A stretch of DNA of 64,000 bases from Campylobacter sp. (GCF_019423325.1 NZ_JAHZBQ010000001.1:186001-250000); one strand, 5' to 3'. Counted from the first letter of the stretch, positions 12,101 through 18,983 are shown. Notes: generated from the sequence alone by a model not told the origin. Made by a program: numbers and translations.

Positions 12101-13503
12101 TCAGGGGGAAAAATACTTTCGTTTTTTCCAAAGGCGACGGCAAGGATACGATAACGAGTATTAACAATGGGGATTTGATTAAATTTAAAGATTTAAATAA
12201 AGAGGATGTTAAATTTGAACTAGATTTAGTAAATAAAACTCTTCTAATATCAAGCACCGTTTCAAACGATACCGTCTTAGTGGAAGGCTATAGCGCTACT
12301 TCCGAAGAGTATGATCATATCAACCAACGCAATATAGTAAACGATATAAATATAGAGTTCAAAGACGGTAAAATTCTAGGAAGTGATTTTATCAACAAGC
12401 AAGTAAAACCTATAGGCGATGCAAACACTATGGTAGGAGGCAGTGAAAATAATACCTTTGAATATGAAGGCGGTCTAAAGAGCATAGTGGATATCGGGGG
12501 CTATGATAAAGTGATCTTTAAAAAGCCCGGCAATAAAATATATTACAGCTCAGACGGTACAAATTTAAAAATAAGCACCGCTCCGATCGATGAGAACAAT
12601 AAAGACGTATTGGAAGTAAAAGGCTTTTTTAACGATAAAAATAACATTGTAGAGGAATTTCAAATAAATAGCTACTGGAATATTAAGGCGGCAGATATCT
12701 ATCAAGCATTCGGCAAAACCTATATCGGAGACGAAAAACCTGCCCAGCCCAATGATCCGGGCAAGCCGGATACCCCAAGCGACAATACTATCATTGGAGG
12801 AAGCGGCAATGATACTTTCTCCTATGAAGGAGGGCTGAAGAGCATAAAAGATAGCGGGGGCTACGATAAGGTAATATTCAAAAAAGAGGGCAACCATGTA
12901 TATTATCAAATGTTTGGAGAGGATCTTAAAATAAGCACTGCTCCGATTAATGAGAATAATAAAGACGTCTTGGAAGTAAAAGGCTTTTTTGGCAATAAGA
13001 ATAACATCGTAGAGGAATTTCAAATAAATAGCTATTGGAACATTAAGGCGCAAGATATCTATAAGGCATTCGGCAAAACCTATATAGGAGATGCCAAGCC
13101 TACCGCATTAGCGATGGATGCTAATTTGGCCATGAATAGTAAAGCTCAAATCTCGCCTCTTTCAAAAAGCTCCGGCGATAGTTCAAATTCCAAATCAGGC
13201 TGGGATATGGTTTTAGGCGGCGGTGATAAAAGTGAGCTAAAAGCCATCGTATCAGAATTTTATAATGATACGGACTTGAGCACATCCAAGCTTAATTCGG
13301 CTCTTAGCCCTAGCGGCATTGCAGATATAAACACTATATCGGGCATCAGCCAAGAAGAGGCTTTGAAAGATAGTGCTTTCTTAAGCCAAGATACCGTAAA
13401 CAAGATTATCGAGCAGCTAAACGTTTATGCCGATAACTCGGAGGCTTTGGAATTTAACCAAAAAGATATTCGCAAGGATGATATGCAAGTTTATATGAGC
13501 TAA
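3121..13503 (+). CDS. Giant RTX calcium-binding protein, 3460 residues
   Basis: Probably a secreted type I substrate of about 370 kDa. A strong AAGGAG lies before the ATG. Residues about 70-130 hold a hydrophobic Gly/Ala stretch. First RTX repeats (GGYGDDTL type) are at about 195-235, followed by a Calx-beta-like stretch with Ala-Glu-Gly-Asp at about 305-420. Two EF-hand-like segments (DFNKNG, DKNGNGKIDNG, DLNGDNAIDE) are at about 420-570, with a helical linker at about 600-810. Many GGxGxDxL blocks then run to about residue 3010, each followed by a GDGxDxIxD beta segment and an EFANGxxL segment. Residues about 3101-3220 and 3221-3330 are a 120-residue duplication. The last 100 residues lack RTX motifs and have the acidic, hydroxyl-rich character of a type I secretion tail. 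No hlyB, hlyD or tolC partner lies in the window. Low GC and the island setting suggest transfer. Cytotoxin, adhesin and surface-layer roles all remain open. Confidence 0.93.
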   Translation: MSRELVAKQELDKAEVRLRKNSDLVRQLTELFKDALSGANMSLSGLEKYVEINGKRYTKIELDDYVKKVGLVNGFAGIADDYADGQSFGHTVVGAAVDFGLIAITKFIPVVGWITLWYDIGNLLDKLDGKDSGIFDLRKQAQNLWDKITGDGLSDIDMNALHKGILRVTMPDKTVYARPLSSSFFPYGVTPSGLLTGDYKDDVLLGGYGDDTLMGKGSGDLLIGGYGNDTYLATSRDIIRDDDHKGSVYFKGHKLTGGVWDDDRKCYVSEDYIEYRLKDDKLIVSDMLDEITIENYSKEENSLEIYLLEKKDIIVTIHNNSAAEGDASKHSLDFSITLNRALEKGEDLTLYVEGELVKFKEGDNSAKYTYTWQGNDTPNEDYKFTVGATVWKSSDNINVKEIRFADAVIKDDDRDPNEDLPETYDPIVIDFNKNGVTSTRLDNTVYFDHDNNGFAEATAWIEKDDGLLALDKNGNGKIDNGNELFGNHTISNTIYGYTDKKATNGYEALKTYDLNGDNAIDEKDEIFNKLKIWKDKNSNGITDEGELSSLADNNIKSIDLNYKEIAIDENSNTVKQSSKVTLKDDSTLDANDVWMKVNLNKTEEIIDQNKLSPEVQALPQVIASGNLSSLRVAAGKNEKLATIINLYLMLSPEDRKKHIDELIYEWAGVSDMHPNSRTTSIDSRIVNVYEKLTGKPFTWHGSSNDANIRISANIIKERFDTFKRYVYATIELQTAYTDMDLNLDLMSLGEDGKLSYKFDALNSRLMQLYKDGKYDEIIKLMNIVREASAYKPIFQENLKLNLLNFCGSDDKLLSICLNTYISGTDSNDIINGNSENNFIVGGKGNDALNGGAGDDTYMFARGDGNDTIYDIVGDDKIQFGEGIAPNDVSLKRELDKLILSIKSNDGASSDSITIQNFFSVNPEIGNNTVRTIIFADGTVYDFNKILELAPLSSTDKDDKLYLTDSNDTFDAGLGNDEIWGGNGDDVINGNKGNDILYGNDGNDTLIGGIGDDTLNGGNGDDTLNGGAGNDTIDGGCGDDTYIFNKGDGVNTIIDNAGNDTIQFGEGIYRSDLEFNAINSGSALKISFKNNSNDSITINQANVENIKFASGEILKLSDIDNIKIIGTEGNDVIHTSINTPHSIEGGDGNDNIRGNNYTKSINGGKGNDMLYGGYGDDTYVYNKGDGADTIIDYGGNNILKLGAGLDKKDLIVSRNSNGHILLSFKNNASDSITLTSPNIQVVEFANGDKMNIDEIKKLSLIGDDTDNTIYGYNGENNILVGNKGNDTLTGSYGNDTYIFNRGDGVDTITDYGGNNILKLGAGLDKKDLIISQNSNGYILLSFKDNASDSITLISPNIQVIEFANGDKMNIDEIKKLSLIGDDTDNTIYGYNGENNILVGNKGNDTLTGSYGNDTYIFNRGDGVDTITDYGGNNILKLGAGLDKKDLIISQNSNGYILLSFKDNASDSITLISPNIQVIEFANGDKMNIDEIKKLSLIGDDTDNTIYGYNGENNILVGNKGNDTLTGSYGNDTYIFNKGDGNDIIADTGGINTLQFGEGISRSDLEFNAINFGSDLKISFKSTPHDSVIINRISIKNIKFANGEILKLSDIDNIKIMGTEGNDVIRAGINTPHIIEGGNGNDNIKGNNYTKSINGGKGNDWLNGGEGNDTYIFNEGDGSDVIYDTSGIDTLKFGINIRKEDLKFKRDPNKLVISVKEDSGMLWDSITLENFYSINSGMTYNNTVRTISFADGSVYNLDDMLKSALPSPTDRADILYLSDGDDTFDAGLGNDIIWGGDGDDVIYGNEGNDTIYGDNGNDTLIGGKGDDKLEGRRGDDTYIFNKGDGNDVIYDIEGSNTIKFNDFSADDINIKRIFNDVVINSKISNDTVTLQRFYNNNGESTINTIKFKDGTSWDYQTILNNSSIKATEEDDKFFLDDQDNEFNALGGDDKIYGNWKSNIIDGGEGNDILIGGQGNDTLIGGSGNDELYGGEDNDILIGGTGNDMLIGGAGNDTYIFNKGDGNDTVEDYTGNNTIKFNDFTLNDIDIKKVFDDIVISSKISNDTITIKNKLFRHAIENIVFKDGSVLSHQDILNRSSIKATEGSDKFYLSNKDDEFDALGGDDEIYGQDGNDVINGNKGNDKLYGDRGDDTLNGGKDDDILNGGYGDDTYIFNKGDGKDTVTDNGGADTIKFGEGISKEDLIVKRVARMNDYTKRKEYSDIVILFKNSPNDSITMQNVIDSNKNKDNNIIENFEFANGEKLGFEDIKKLSLIGTDSNENIVGYVHANNIIKGEGGDDKLYGQGWNDTMYGGDGNDLIEGGSGNDTLIGGAGNDILKGGTGDDTYIFNKGDGNDIIEDNDGVDTLKFGEGIQKEDLIVSTNINQKWSYLNNATDIIIKFKHNEADSITLKNVLTENKTRINGVIENFKFANGEKLNFEDIKQLSLVGTNEGETIKGFEDSNNTLIGNGGDDKLYGRDGNDTLIGGDGEDELHGGMGDNTFIGGKGNDIIEGGNGNDTYIFNKGDGTDTIKENGDMSDVLKFGKGISKEDLIVTRGSYYGDITIKFKNNDTDSIILKDAIVRGSAVNGGNIDYFEFENGDKLELDDIKRLSLLGTDQNDKLSAYHDMDNNIIKGFGGDDVLYGEEGNDSIDGGDGNDIIVGGKGDDILDGGDGDDTYVFNIGDGADIIEESGGGMDIIKFGEGINKEDIIISKSKREEGDREPTCLTIKFKNNDKDSITLQSVIRDNKPSPYYAGEKALQFANGDKLSFEDIIALSLVGTDKNETIRGYSDANNTIVGNGGNDELYGDRGDDTLIGGTGDDILNGGAGNDTFVFNKGDGNDTIADDYIKYSNDKDSDTLKFGEGISKEDLIAKRVRNDYPNDNYRNYRDIVISLKNSTGDSITLRNATDQNKTDENNAVKTFKFANGEELGIEEIKRLSLIGTDADDDTLYGYNDMDNIIKGGDGNDTLTGGDGVENILEGGRGNDILKGGYRSYGEEIRGKNTFVFSKGDGKDTITSINNGDLIKFKDLNKEDVKFELDLVNKTLLISSTVSNDTVLVEGYSATSEEYDHINQRNIVNDINIEFKDGKILGSDFINKQVKPIGDANTMVGGSENNTFEYEGGLKSIVDIGGYDKVIFKKPGNKIYYSSDGTNLKISTAPIDENNKDVLEVKGFFNDKNNIVEEFQINSYWNIKAADIYQAFGKTYIGDEKPAQPNDPGKPDTPSDNTIIGGSGNDTFSYEGGLKSIKDSGGYDKVIFKKEGNHVYYQMFGEDLKISTAPINENNKDVLEVKGFFGNKNNIVEEFQINSYWNIKAQDIYKAFGKTYIGDAKPTALAMDANLAMNSKAQISPLSKSSGDSSNSKSGWDMVLGGGDKSELKAIVSEFYNDTDLSTSKLNSALSPSGIADINTISGISQEEALKDSAFLSQDTVNKIIEQLNVYADNSEALEFNQKDIRKDDMQVYMS
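6843..7711 (+). repeat. Tandem 354-bp repeats inside the RTX gene, about 2.4 near-identical copies
   Basis: The phrase GGCGGTAATAATATTCTC recurs at 6697, 7051 and 7405, exactly 354 bp (118 codons) apart. From about 6843 the unit is repeated without visible base differences until about 7711. The preceding copy from 6697 is the same module but diverged. The unit keeps frame and encodes one RTX block plus its beta linker. Perfect identity over more than 700 bp implies very recent duplication or ongoing conversion. Confidence 0.9.
12421..13100 (+). repeat. 360-bp duplicated module at the C-terminal end of the RTX gene
   Basis: Two diverged copies lie 360 bp apart (12421-12780 and 12781-13100). 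Both encode EGGLKSI, then GGYDKVIFKK, KISTAPI, KDVLEVKGFF and INSYWNIKA-DIY-AFGKTYIGD. The copies are joined by a Pro-rich linker (PNDPGKPDTP). The module is not a plain RTX block and may be the domain presented just before the secretion tail. Confidence 0.85.
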
Positions 13504-14226
13504 GGGCTATTTAGGATTATACCTTTTAAGGGTTATGTCTTATAATTATGCCGGCATTTCATTCCCCTTGCTGGTATATCGCTTTATGTTAGAATTTTAT
13601 ATGAGGTGGCACATTTAAAACGCCGCCTCATAAGTTGTCGTATATTTTAAAACCATAGCTAGTCAAATGATTAAATTTTGATACGATAAATTTAAAATGC
13701 TTGCATGAGGACAGACAAAATTCTACAAATATCTCTATCTCTACATGCGTTTTTGCGCTTATAATCTTTGCCCTTCATTAAAGAACTTAAAAGGAGCGAG
13801 GTTAATTCTATAAGTTACACGTTTTTACTCTTTACGCTCCTCAAATCCCAACCCACACACCCCCTTCAACAAAACATCCCACTCAAAACCAACCCTGAAA
13901 TCCTCCACATTAAAACCCAATCTAAAAACGAACGTCTTATCCCCCGCAATTCTCTACTCCTTATGCTTCTTAAAACATCCGCAATATCAGATTTTACCAT
14001 TCTCTATCACCAAGCCTTTTTATAGAAATAATGAGGCTTTATGAAAACAACGAAGCACAATGACGCTTCTAAAAACAATGAAACTGCCGAAAAGAATAAC
14101 AAAGCTTAATAAAAGCAATGAATCTATTGAAAAGCAGCAAAGCTTCCTGGCATTTTTTTATTCTCCCGTTATAATAGGAGCGGTAATCTTTAAATTTACC
14201 ACAAAATCTATCACAAAGGAGCAGAT
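13504..14226. other. 723-bp AT-rich spacer after the RTX gene, no convincing gene
   Basis: It holds the hairpin at 13601-13631 and two weak open frames (13768-14025 and 14060-14248) that lack a good ribosome site, have odd composition (a C-rich run of codons), and match nothing I know. Around 14040-14130 the bases AAAACAATGAA recur in variants, giving a purine-rich, repeat-like tract before the HTH gene. I treat the whole as non-coding. Confidence 0.6.
13601..13631 (+). terminator. Hairpin downstream of the RTX gene
   Basis: ATGAGGTGGC pairs with GCCGCCTCAT over ten bases, with one G-U pair and an 11-base loop. It lies about 100 bases past the RTX stop. No clear U-tract follows, so it may be a weak terminator or a 3'-end processing hairpin. 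Confidence 0.5.
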
Positions 14227-14640
14227 ATGCATTACGAAAATCTTTTAAGAGTCAAGAAAGGCATAAAGGTCTTTAACGACAAAGCTCAAGAAACTGCTAA
14301 TCAGAATGAGCTTATATGGCTAGTAAATACCTTTATCTCATATATTAGTAGAGCAAGGCACGATAAGAAAAGAGCGGATAATGCACTTAACGGTATATTG
14401 CACTATTACAAAGATATGAAAGTAGATAAAAGAGCCTTAAGCGAAGTAGTAAATAAAGAGTATAAAAAGCTACTGGGCCCAAAGAAAAAACCGACCAAAT
14501 CAAAAATAGCAGATTATAAGGATTGCTTAAAATCCCTACACAAAAGCGGCCATAGCTATCAAAAAATAGCAGATATCCTATGGAAAAACTACGGCATACA
14601 AACTAGCAAATCAAGCGTAGCAAGACTATTAAAAAGATAA
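14227..14640 (+). CDS. Small helical protein with C-terminal helix-turn-helix, paired with a recombinase
   Basis: This 137-residue protein starts at ATG after AAAGGAG. The C-terminal 40 residues (SYQKIADILWKNYGI then SKSSVARLLKR) look like a helix-turn-helix of the kind in resolvase or transposase N-termini and in replication or mobilisation proteins. The N-terminal part is helical and basic. It ends 11 bases before the tyrosine recombinase at 14652, so the two form a unit. A DNA-binding accessory factor or regulator for that recombinase is the simplest reading, but this is inference. I do not recognise a named family. Confidence 0.7.
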   Translation: MHYENLLRVKKGIKVFNDKAQETANQNELIWLVNTFISYISRARHDKKRADNALNGILHYYKDMKVDKRALSEVVNKEYKKLLGPKKKPTKSKIADYKDCLKSLHKSGHSYQKIADILWKNYGIQTSKSSVARLLKR

Positions 14641-14651
14641 AGGTATATATC

Positions 14652-15548
14652 ATGGCTCTACACACCAGAATGAACGCTAAAGCTATTATCTCTCAGATTA
14701 TGAAGCAAGCAAACGGTATCGGAATATCTAAAAGTAATGTAAGACGCAATAGTAAGCTTAAAGGACAGAATGGTCATACAAAGAGCGTATACGCCCATAG
14801 CATTAAAAGCATTCAAAACTTAAGAGCGGTAACTACTCAATATATAGAATTTCTTAAAGCCAAACACGGTCAAAAAATAATGCAAAACATTAATGCCGGT
14901 AGTGCAAGAGAGTGGCTACTGCTAAAAGCAAACAAAATAAGCGGAGGAACACTTAATACCTATATATCGGCATTAGCTAAGAGCTTTGATAATTGTAGTA
15001 AGCTAGGGCTAAACGTATCTGGAAAAGATATTACGGATGTCCGGAAAGAATTTAAGAAAAATGGTATGAACCTTCGTAAAAGGCATTATAACAGAGCCTA
15101 TAAAGATCCATATAAGATCATAAACAATATGCAACTAAGCTCATTATACTATATATCCGCTAAGCTTCAATTGGAAGCAGGACTAAGACTGGATGATGCT
15201 ATCAATTCAAGCAAATGGCAAATCAACGATGATAATAGCATAACCATACTCGGCAGTAAGAACGGCTTATGTTACAGTACTAAAAAGCTAAGCGATAAGA
15301 CTATAAGGCAGCTAAGACTTGCCAAAGAAGCGGGATACTATGCCCCAAAGAATGCTTACGTAAAAGATCTAAAAGCAGCAGGAGCGGACAAAAGAGGAAC
15401 ACATGGGCTTAGATATAACTTCGCTCAAGAAAGATACGAAGAGTTGCGTAAAGAAGGTATGAGTCATATAGAAGCTTTAGCTCAGGTATCTATAGATATG
15501 GGGCATTCAAGAGTGGAGATAACTAGGCATTATTTGGTTGGGCTATAG
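14652..15548 (+). CDS. Tyrosine recombinase (phage integrase family)
   Basis: A 298-residue site-specific recombinase. The SAM-like core-binding domain is at about residues 45-125. The catalytic domain shows Arg179 in AGLRLDD, a probable Lys203 in GSKNG, His251 and Arg254 in HGLR, His285 in GHSR, and the nucleophile Tyr294 in RHYL. All key residues are present and correctly ordered, so the enzyme may be active. It is unrelated in detail to the P4-like integrase at 17229. Its 3' end overlaps three imperfect 22-bp direct repeats (15524-15589), possible binding sites. AT-rich composition places it in the island. It could drive movement of a small element or invert or resolve DNA nearby. Confidence 0.88.
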   Translation: MALHTRMNAKAIISQIMKQANGIGISKSNVRRNSKLKGQNGHTKSVYAHSIKSIQNLRAVTTQYIEFLKAKHGQKIMQNINAGSAREWLLLKANKISGGTLNTYISALAKSFDNCSKLGLNVSGKDITDVRKEFKKNGMNLRKRHYNRAYKDPYKIINNMQLSSLYYISAKLQLEAGLRLDDAINSSKWQINDDNSITILGSKNGLCYSTKKLSDKTIRQLRLAKEAGYYAPKNAYVKDLKAAGADKRGTHGLRYNFAQERYEELRKEGMSHIEALAQVSIDMGHSRVEITRHYLVGL

Positions 15549-15589
15549 GCATTATTGGCTTGATTAGAGGCATTACTTAGGTTTGATTA
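15524..15589. repeat. Three imperfect 22-bp direct repeats overlapping the recombinase stop
   Basis: Units start at 15524, 15546 and 15568, each beginning (T)AGGCATTA and ending in a GGTTGGGCTA or GGTTTGATTA-like run. The first two share TAGGCATTATT exactly. Repeats of this size next to a recombinase gene can be recombinase-binding or crossover sites. Confidence 0.6.
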
Positions 15590-16140
15590 AAGAGGGAATG
15601 GCTAGATAGGTGCTTTCGACATTTAAAAGTCTTTTTTAATGCTTAATGATGCTTAGATGATTTAAATATCCTAAATATCTTTGATACCCCTGTCAATGCT
15701 CAAATTCCTATTAAAATAAGGCTGCGTATACTTAAAGTAGGGTTTTAACATAAAATATCTATAAAGAGTATAGATGGAGGTTACTTTATCTGCTTGTAAG
15801 AGCAATGCTTTAGCAAAGAATGCTCCTAAAAAGAATAAAAGAGATAAGTTTAAAATTTAACAGAAAGGCTTTTATAAGAAAATATACCTGCAATGGATAA
15901 AATGCTGATTTGGTTAAGAAATTTAAGCTGCCTATGTATGACAAAATATCCTTTAAAAGAGATAAAAAGGCTGATCCGATGATAAATCGATCTACCTATG
16001 ATATTGCAAGAATATCCTTACAATAGATAAATAGGTATCGATAAGACCATGAGCCATAGATTATAATCCTTGTGATAAAAGTTTATCCTACCCACTTAGA
16101 TATAGAAAATTCTATCTATACAATAACACCCCCTACAAGG

Positions 16141-16245
16141 AATAATCGCAACGGCGGTAGCAGACGAGCAAACGCTCCGCTAGCGACGAGCGAGACAAGC
16201 CCCGTAACCTTTAACGGAGGCGCTACCTCCACGCGGCTTTTCAGA
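16141..16245. other. GC-rich structured island in AT-rich DNA, possible RNA or cis site
   Basis: About 105 bases are much richer in GC than their surroundings. Features are CGCTAGCG-type short palindromes, a perfect five-pair hairpin GGAGG-CGCTA-CCTCC at 16216-16230, and GGCGGTAGC at 16153, which could instead pair with GCTACCTCC. I could not match it to a known RNA such as tmRNA, RNase P, SRP or a hammerhead core. Confidence 0.4.
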
Positions 16246-16546
16246 TAGTCCCCTTGATCAAATTTAATGCACTTAGGCAATAAATAAAACGAATAAGAAG
16301 GCTATCTAGGGAAAAAACTCTAGGGGCAAAAAGACGTTACATCTTTAGAATTTAGTTAAAACAGAAGCTTTTTAGATTAATGTGCGAAGCTATAACGCAC
16401 CTCTGCGATTTTTCTTATTACCCCAAACCGCCAGCGGGGAACTAAAGATTAAGAATGCTTGACAAGCGTTTAAGCTTATCAATAAAACATTACCGATAAC
16501 GTAACCCATCGAAAAACCATAATATATAAACTTTAAAGGTTACTTC

Positions 16547-16567
16547 AAAAAGCTAAGAGGCTTTTTT
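16547..16567 (+). terminator. Terminator-like hairpin in the recombinase spacer
   Basis: AAAAAGC pairs with GCTTTTT around a six-base loop, and the T-run continues past the stem. It would end transcripts coming from the left. It is A/T-dominated, so it could be chance in this AT-rich DNA. Confidence 0.35.
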
Positions 16568-17228
16568 AACATATAAAACATTCTTTCTCCTTAGTAAAAA
16601 CGTTATAAGGATATTTCAAAAAATACCTTATGAAAACAATATAGCTAGAAAACAAAAAAATGATATGAGCTGTTTTTTTAAAAGAAGATTGTTGTTTTTA
16701 ACAAGCTTGGATAGATATAAAAGCAATGAAGGAACCTGGTAAACCTATGAAGGTTATGGAGGAATAGAGCACAACCTGGTAAACCGAGCATTAAAAGATA
16801 TAAAAGCTAATATGCAATATGCAAGAAATTACTAGCAAAAAGCGTAGAGGTAAAAAAAGAATGGGAATGCTTCAGAATTTATATAATCTATTGTGGCCCT
16901 ATCCTCGCAAGCACTCGTCTTTAGTATCAAAAAAGGCAAGTGCTTAAAAAGAAAGCAATACGCTAAAATGAGGGCGAGCGCTTAGGAAAGGAGTAGTGAT
17001 GAAGTAATATATGGGAGGGGAGGGAAAGTAAGTGCTTTTTTAAGAGGATAAGGCGGCTCATACGCTAATTACGGTAAGCTGTAGAATGACAAACTGTGGT
17101 AGGTTTTGTTTCAACTTCCTATCTCACCGTCTTTCCGCTTATCCGGAAATTTCTAAAACACATGGCATATAGACTTAAAGGCGCTATCCATAGTAGGAAT
17201 AATGCCTTTGGCCTTCCCCTTTCTCCCC

Positions 17229-18455
17229 TTAAAATTTAAACCCCAGCCCCTTTAAATAACCTAGCCACCATGTTAGAACCCTACGCGTATTCTCAATATT
17301 CGTAGCTTTGTTATAAATCTTTTGTATCTCTCTTTGTGCATGAAAAAGGGTGCGTTCAATGCTATAAGGATCCAGCTTGTTCTCATGAATTTTTTCATAT
17401 GCAAAGGTTTCTAATATCTTTCTAAAAGAGTGAAAAACTAGTCTATTCTTAGCTATTACGGGAGCATAGGTTTTAAGCGCTTTAACTAGAGTCATATCGC
17501 TTAGTACCTCTCCTTGCGTATTGGCAAAGCATAACGGGCAGTGGCTATGATGAGGATGTAATGTTTGCAGCCATTGCCCTACTTCTCTAGGAAGTCCTAG
17601 ATGTTCATCTCCATTGCTTTTTACCTTATTCTCATCTTGCGGGAATAGTAAGTAGTATTCTCCATCATCACCTATTTTTAAATGCTCATGAGTTAAATTT
17701 CTTACATTTGAGCTTCTTAGCCCTGTAAGCAGTCCGAATATCAAAGCATTCTTAACACCTATTTGATGAGGATAGTTCATAATAAATTTGATAAGTACGG
17801 TTAAATCCAAGTCATCTTTTATATATGGGTATTCGCTACGACGAGGTATAGTATAAAAGTCCTTAAACACCTCTTCTGCAAATAATGGATTTTTGGAAAT
17901 ATCTCTTATGCGAGCATATCGGAATAGTCTTTTAATGAGTTTGAATAAAATTTCTAATGAGGCGTACTTCTCATTATCGTAATAATAATCCAGTATCGGC
18001 ATAATATCCTTTTTGCTTATCTTGTTTATATCTTTGTCGCAAATATCCCTTAAAGCCTTAAAGCTCATATCTCGTCTTTTAGAGGTTGCTAATGCAACAT
18101 TACCGTTATGTCTGCGAAACTGTCTATAAACGCTTGCCAGAGTATTTTTAGCAGGGATCAGCTTAGCAGAATCATCTATCATTAAACCTTTAAGAGTTTC
18201 TTTGGCTTTGCTTAGGCTTATCTCATCTGCATTACCTAAAGACTTAATCAGCTTGCCGCCTATGCAATAGTGATAGTGCCTATGGATTGTTTGTATTCCC
18301 TTTTTAGTAAATGAGCGGTAAAATCTAACTGCTATATGCTCATCTATCATTTCTACCATAGTATTTTTGCGATGAGGCAGGGAGAAATTTCTGATCACTT
18401 TATCGGGGTTCGTTTTAAAAGCCGGATCGTCTTTAATTTTAGAAAAAACTTTCAT
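17229..18455 (-). CDS. P4-type integrase (tyrosine recombinase) next to tRNA-Lys
   Basis: A 408-residue integrase of the kind that inserts genomic islands at tRNA 3' ends. The N-terminal arm-binding region (residues about 30-90) has the short beta-rich layout of P4 integrases. The core-binding domain follows at about 105-205. Catalytic residues are Arg247 in TGLRSSN, His342 and Arg345 in HSFR, His372 in FHAQ, and Tyr381 in IYNKA. It lies 238 bp from the 3' end of tRNA-Lys(CUU), the classic position. The order tRNA then int suggests that the island extends leftwards, toward the RTX gene. The frame is intact and AT-rich. Confidence 0.9.
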   Translation of the reverse strand: MKVFSKIKDDPAFKTNPDKVIRNFSLPHRKNTMVEMIDEHIAVRFYRSFTKKGIQTIHRHYHYCIGGKLIKSLGNADEISLSKAKETLKGLMIDDSAKLIPAKNTLASVYRQFRRHNGNVALATSKRRDMSFKALRDICDKDINKISKKDIMPILDYYYDNEKYASLEILFKLIKRLFRYARIRDISKNPLFAEEVFKDFYTIPRRSEYPYIKDDLDLTVLIKFIMNYPHQIGVKNALIFGLLTGLRSSNVRNLTHEHLKIGDDGEYYLLFPQDENKVKSNGDEHLGLPREVGQWLQTLHPHHSHCPLCFANTQGEVLSDMTLVKALKTYAPVIAKNRLVFHSFRKILETFAYEKIHENKLDPYSIERTLFHAQREIQKIYNKATNIENTRRVLTWWLGYLKGLGFKF

Positions 18456-18632
18456 AACCGTTTATCCTTTAAAATTTCATATAGTTTCATAGGACAAATT
18501 ATAAAAGCTTCCAAAGAGTTTAACAAGCTTAAGAGCTACTATACATTTTTTAATATATAGTAGTTTCTCTTAAACCGCCTGTATAATCTAGCGTTTTTAG
18601 CATTTGAAATTTTTTTGAAAAAATTTGAAAAA

Positions 18633-18646
18633 CCCGTAAAACAGGG
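18633..18646 (-). terminator. Weak hairpin with T-run downstream of tRNA-Lys
   Basis: On the minus strand CCC-TGTTTTAC-GGG is followed directly by TTTTTC. The stem is short, so the call is weak, but the position about 50 bases after the tRNA 3' end suits a terminator. Confidence 0.3.
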
Positions 18647-18693
18647 CCTTCAAAAAAATCAAAAAACTAAAAATAGGGGGAAAATTTGATAGA

Positions 18694-18770
18694 TGGTGTC
18701 CCGTGTAGGATTCGAACCTACGGCCGCCTGATTAAGAGTCAGATGCTCTACCAACTGAGCTAACGAGACA
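18694..18770 (-). tRNA. tRNA-Lys (anticodon CUU)
   Basis: Reading the minus strand, acceptor arms TGTCTCG and CGGGACA pair, with an encoded CCA. The D arm is AGCTC...GAGC and the T arm holds GGTTCGAATCC. The anticodon loop is CTCTTAA, giving CTT at positions 34-36 after T33. Its 3' end faces the P4-type integrase, and this 3' end is the likely attachment site. Confidence 0.95.
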
Positions 18771-18983
18771 AGAACTATAATTGTAGTGATAAAAATATAA
18801 AAAACTGATTAAATTTTATAAAAATTTCGTTAAATTTCATAAAATTTTATTCGGTCCTTATATATCTAATAACTCATAAAAATTAAATAAAATATTTTAG
18901 TAAAGAATCAATAAATTTTCTTAAAAAATAACCTATACGTTTCGATTTCACATCTAAACGCTCTTGCACAAACTCAACGCAAG

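Larger units (their letters stand above)
15549..17228. other. 1.7-kb gene-free stretch between two tyrosine recombinases
   Basis: No open frame of useful length is seen on either strand. The sequence is AT-rich and has short coding-like fragments full of stops, so it may be decayed mobile DNA. Distinct elements are the GC-rich cluster at 16141-16245, a terminator-like hairpin at 16547-16567, and a 13-bp direct repeat AACCTGGTAAACC at 16733 and 16773. There is also a separated inverted repeat, AAGCACT near 16911 and AAGTGCTT near 16939. The DNA could be cis-acting (replication, transfer or recombination sites) or simply ruined genes. Confidence 0.6.

Noticed and set aside
6000..12200. Regular repeats in the RTX gene suggested a CRISPR array.
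   Set aside because: Repeats are in-frame protein-coding RTX units of varied length with degenerate bases, not short identical repeats separated by unique spacers, and no cas genes are present.
13768..14248. Two open frames (85 and 62 codons) in the spacer after the RTX gene.
   Set aside because: No good ribosome site, odd amino-acid make-up, overlap with the HTH gene start, and no recognisable motif.
18694..18770. Anticodon read as TCT (Arg).
   Set aside because: The seven-base loop is CTCTTAA, so T33 is followed by CTT, which is Lys.
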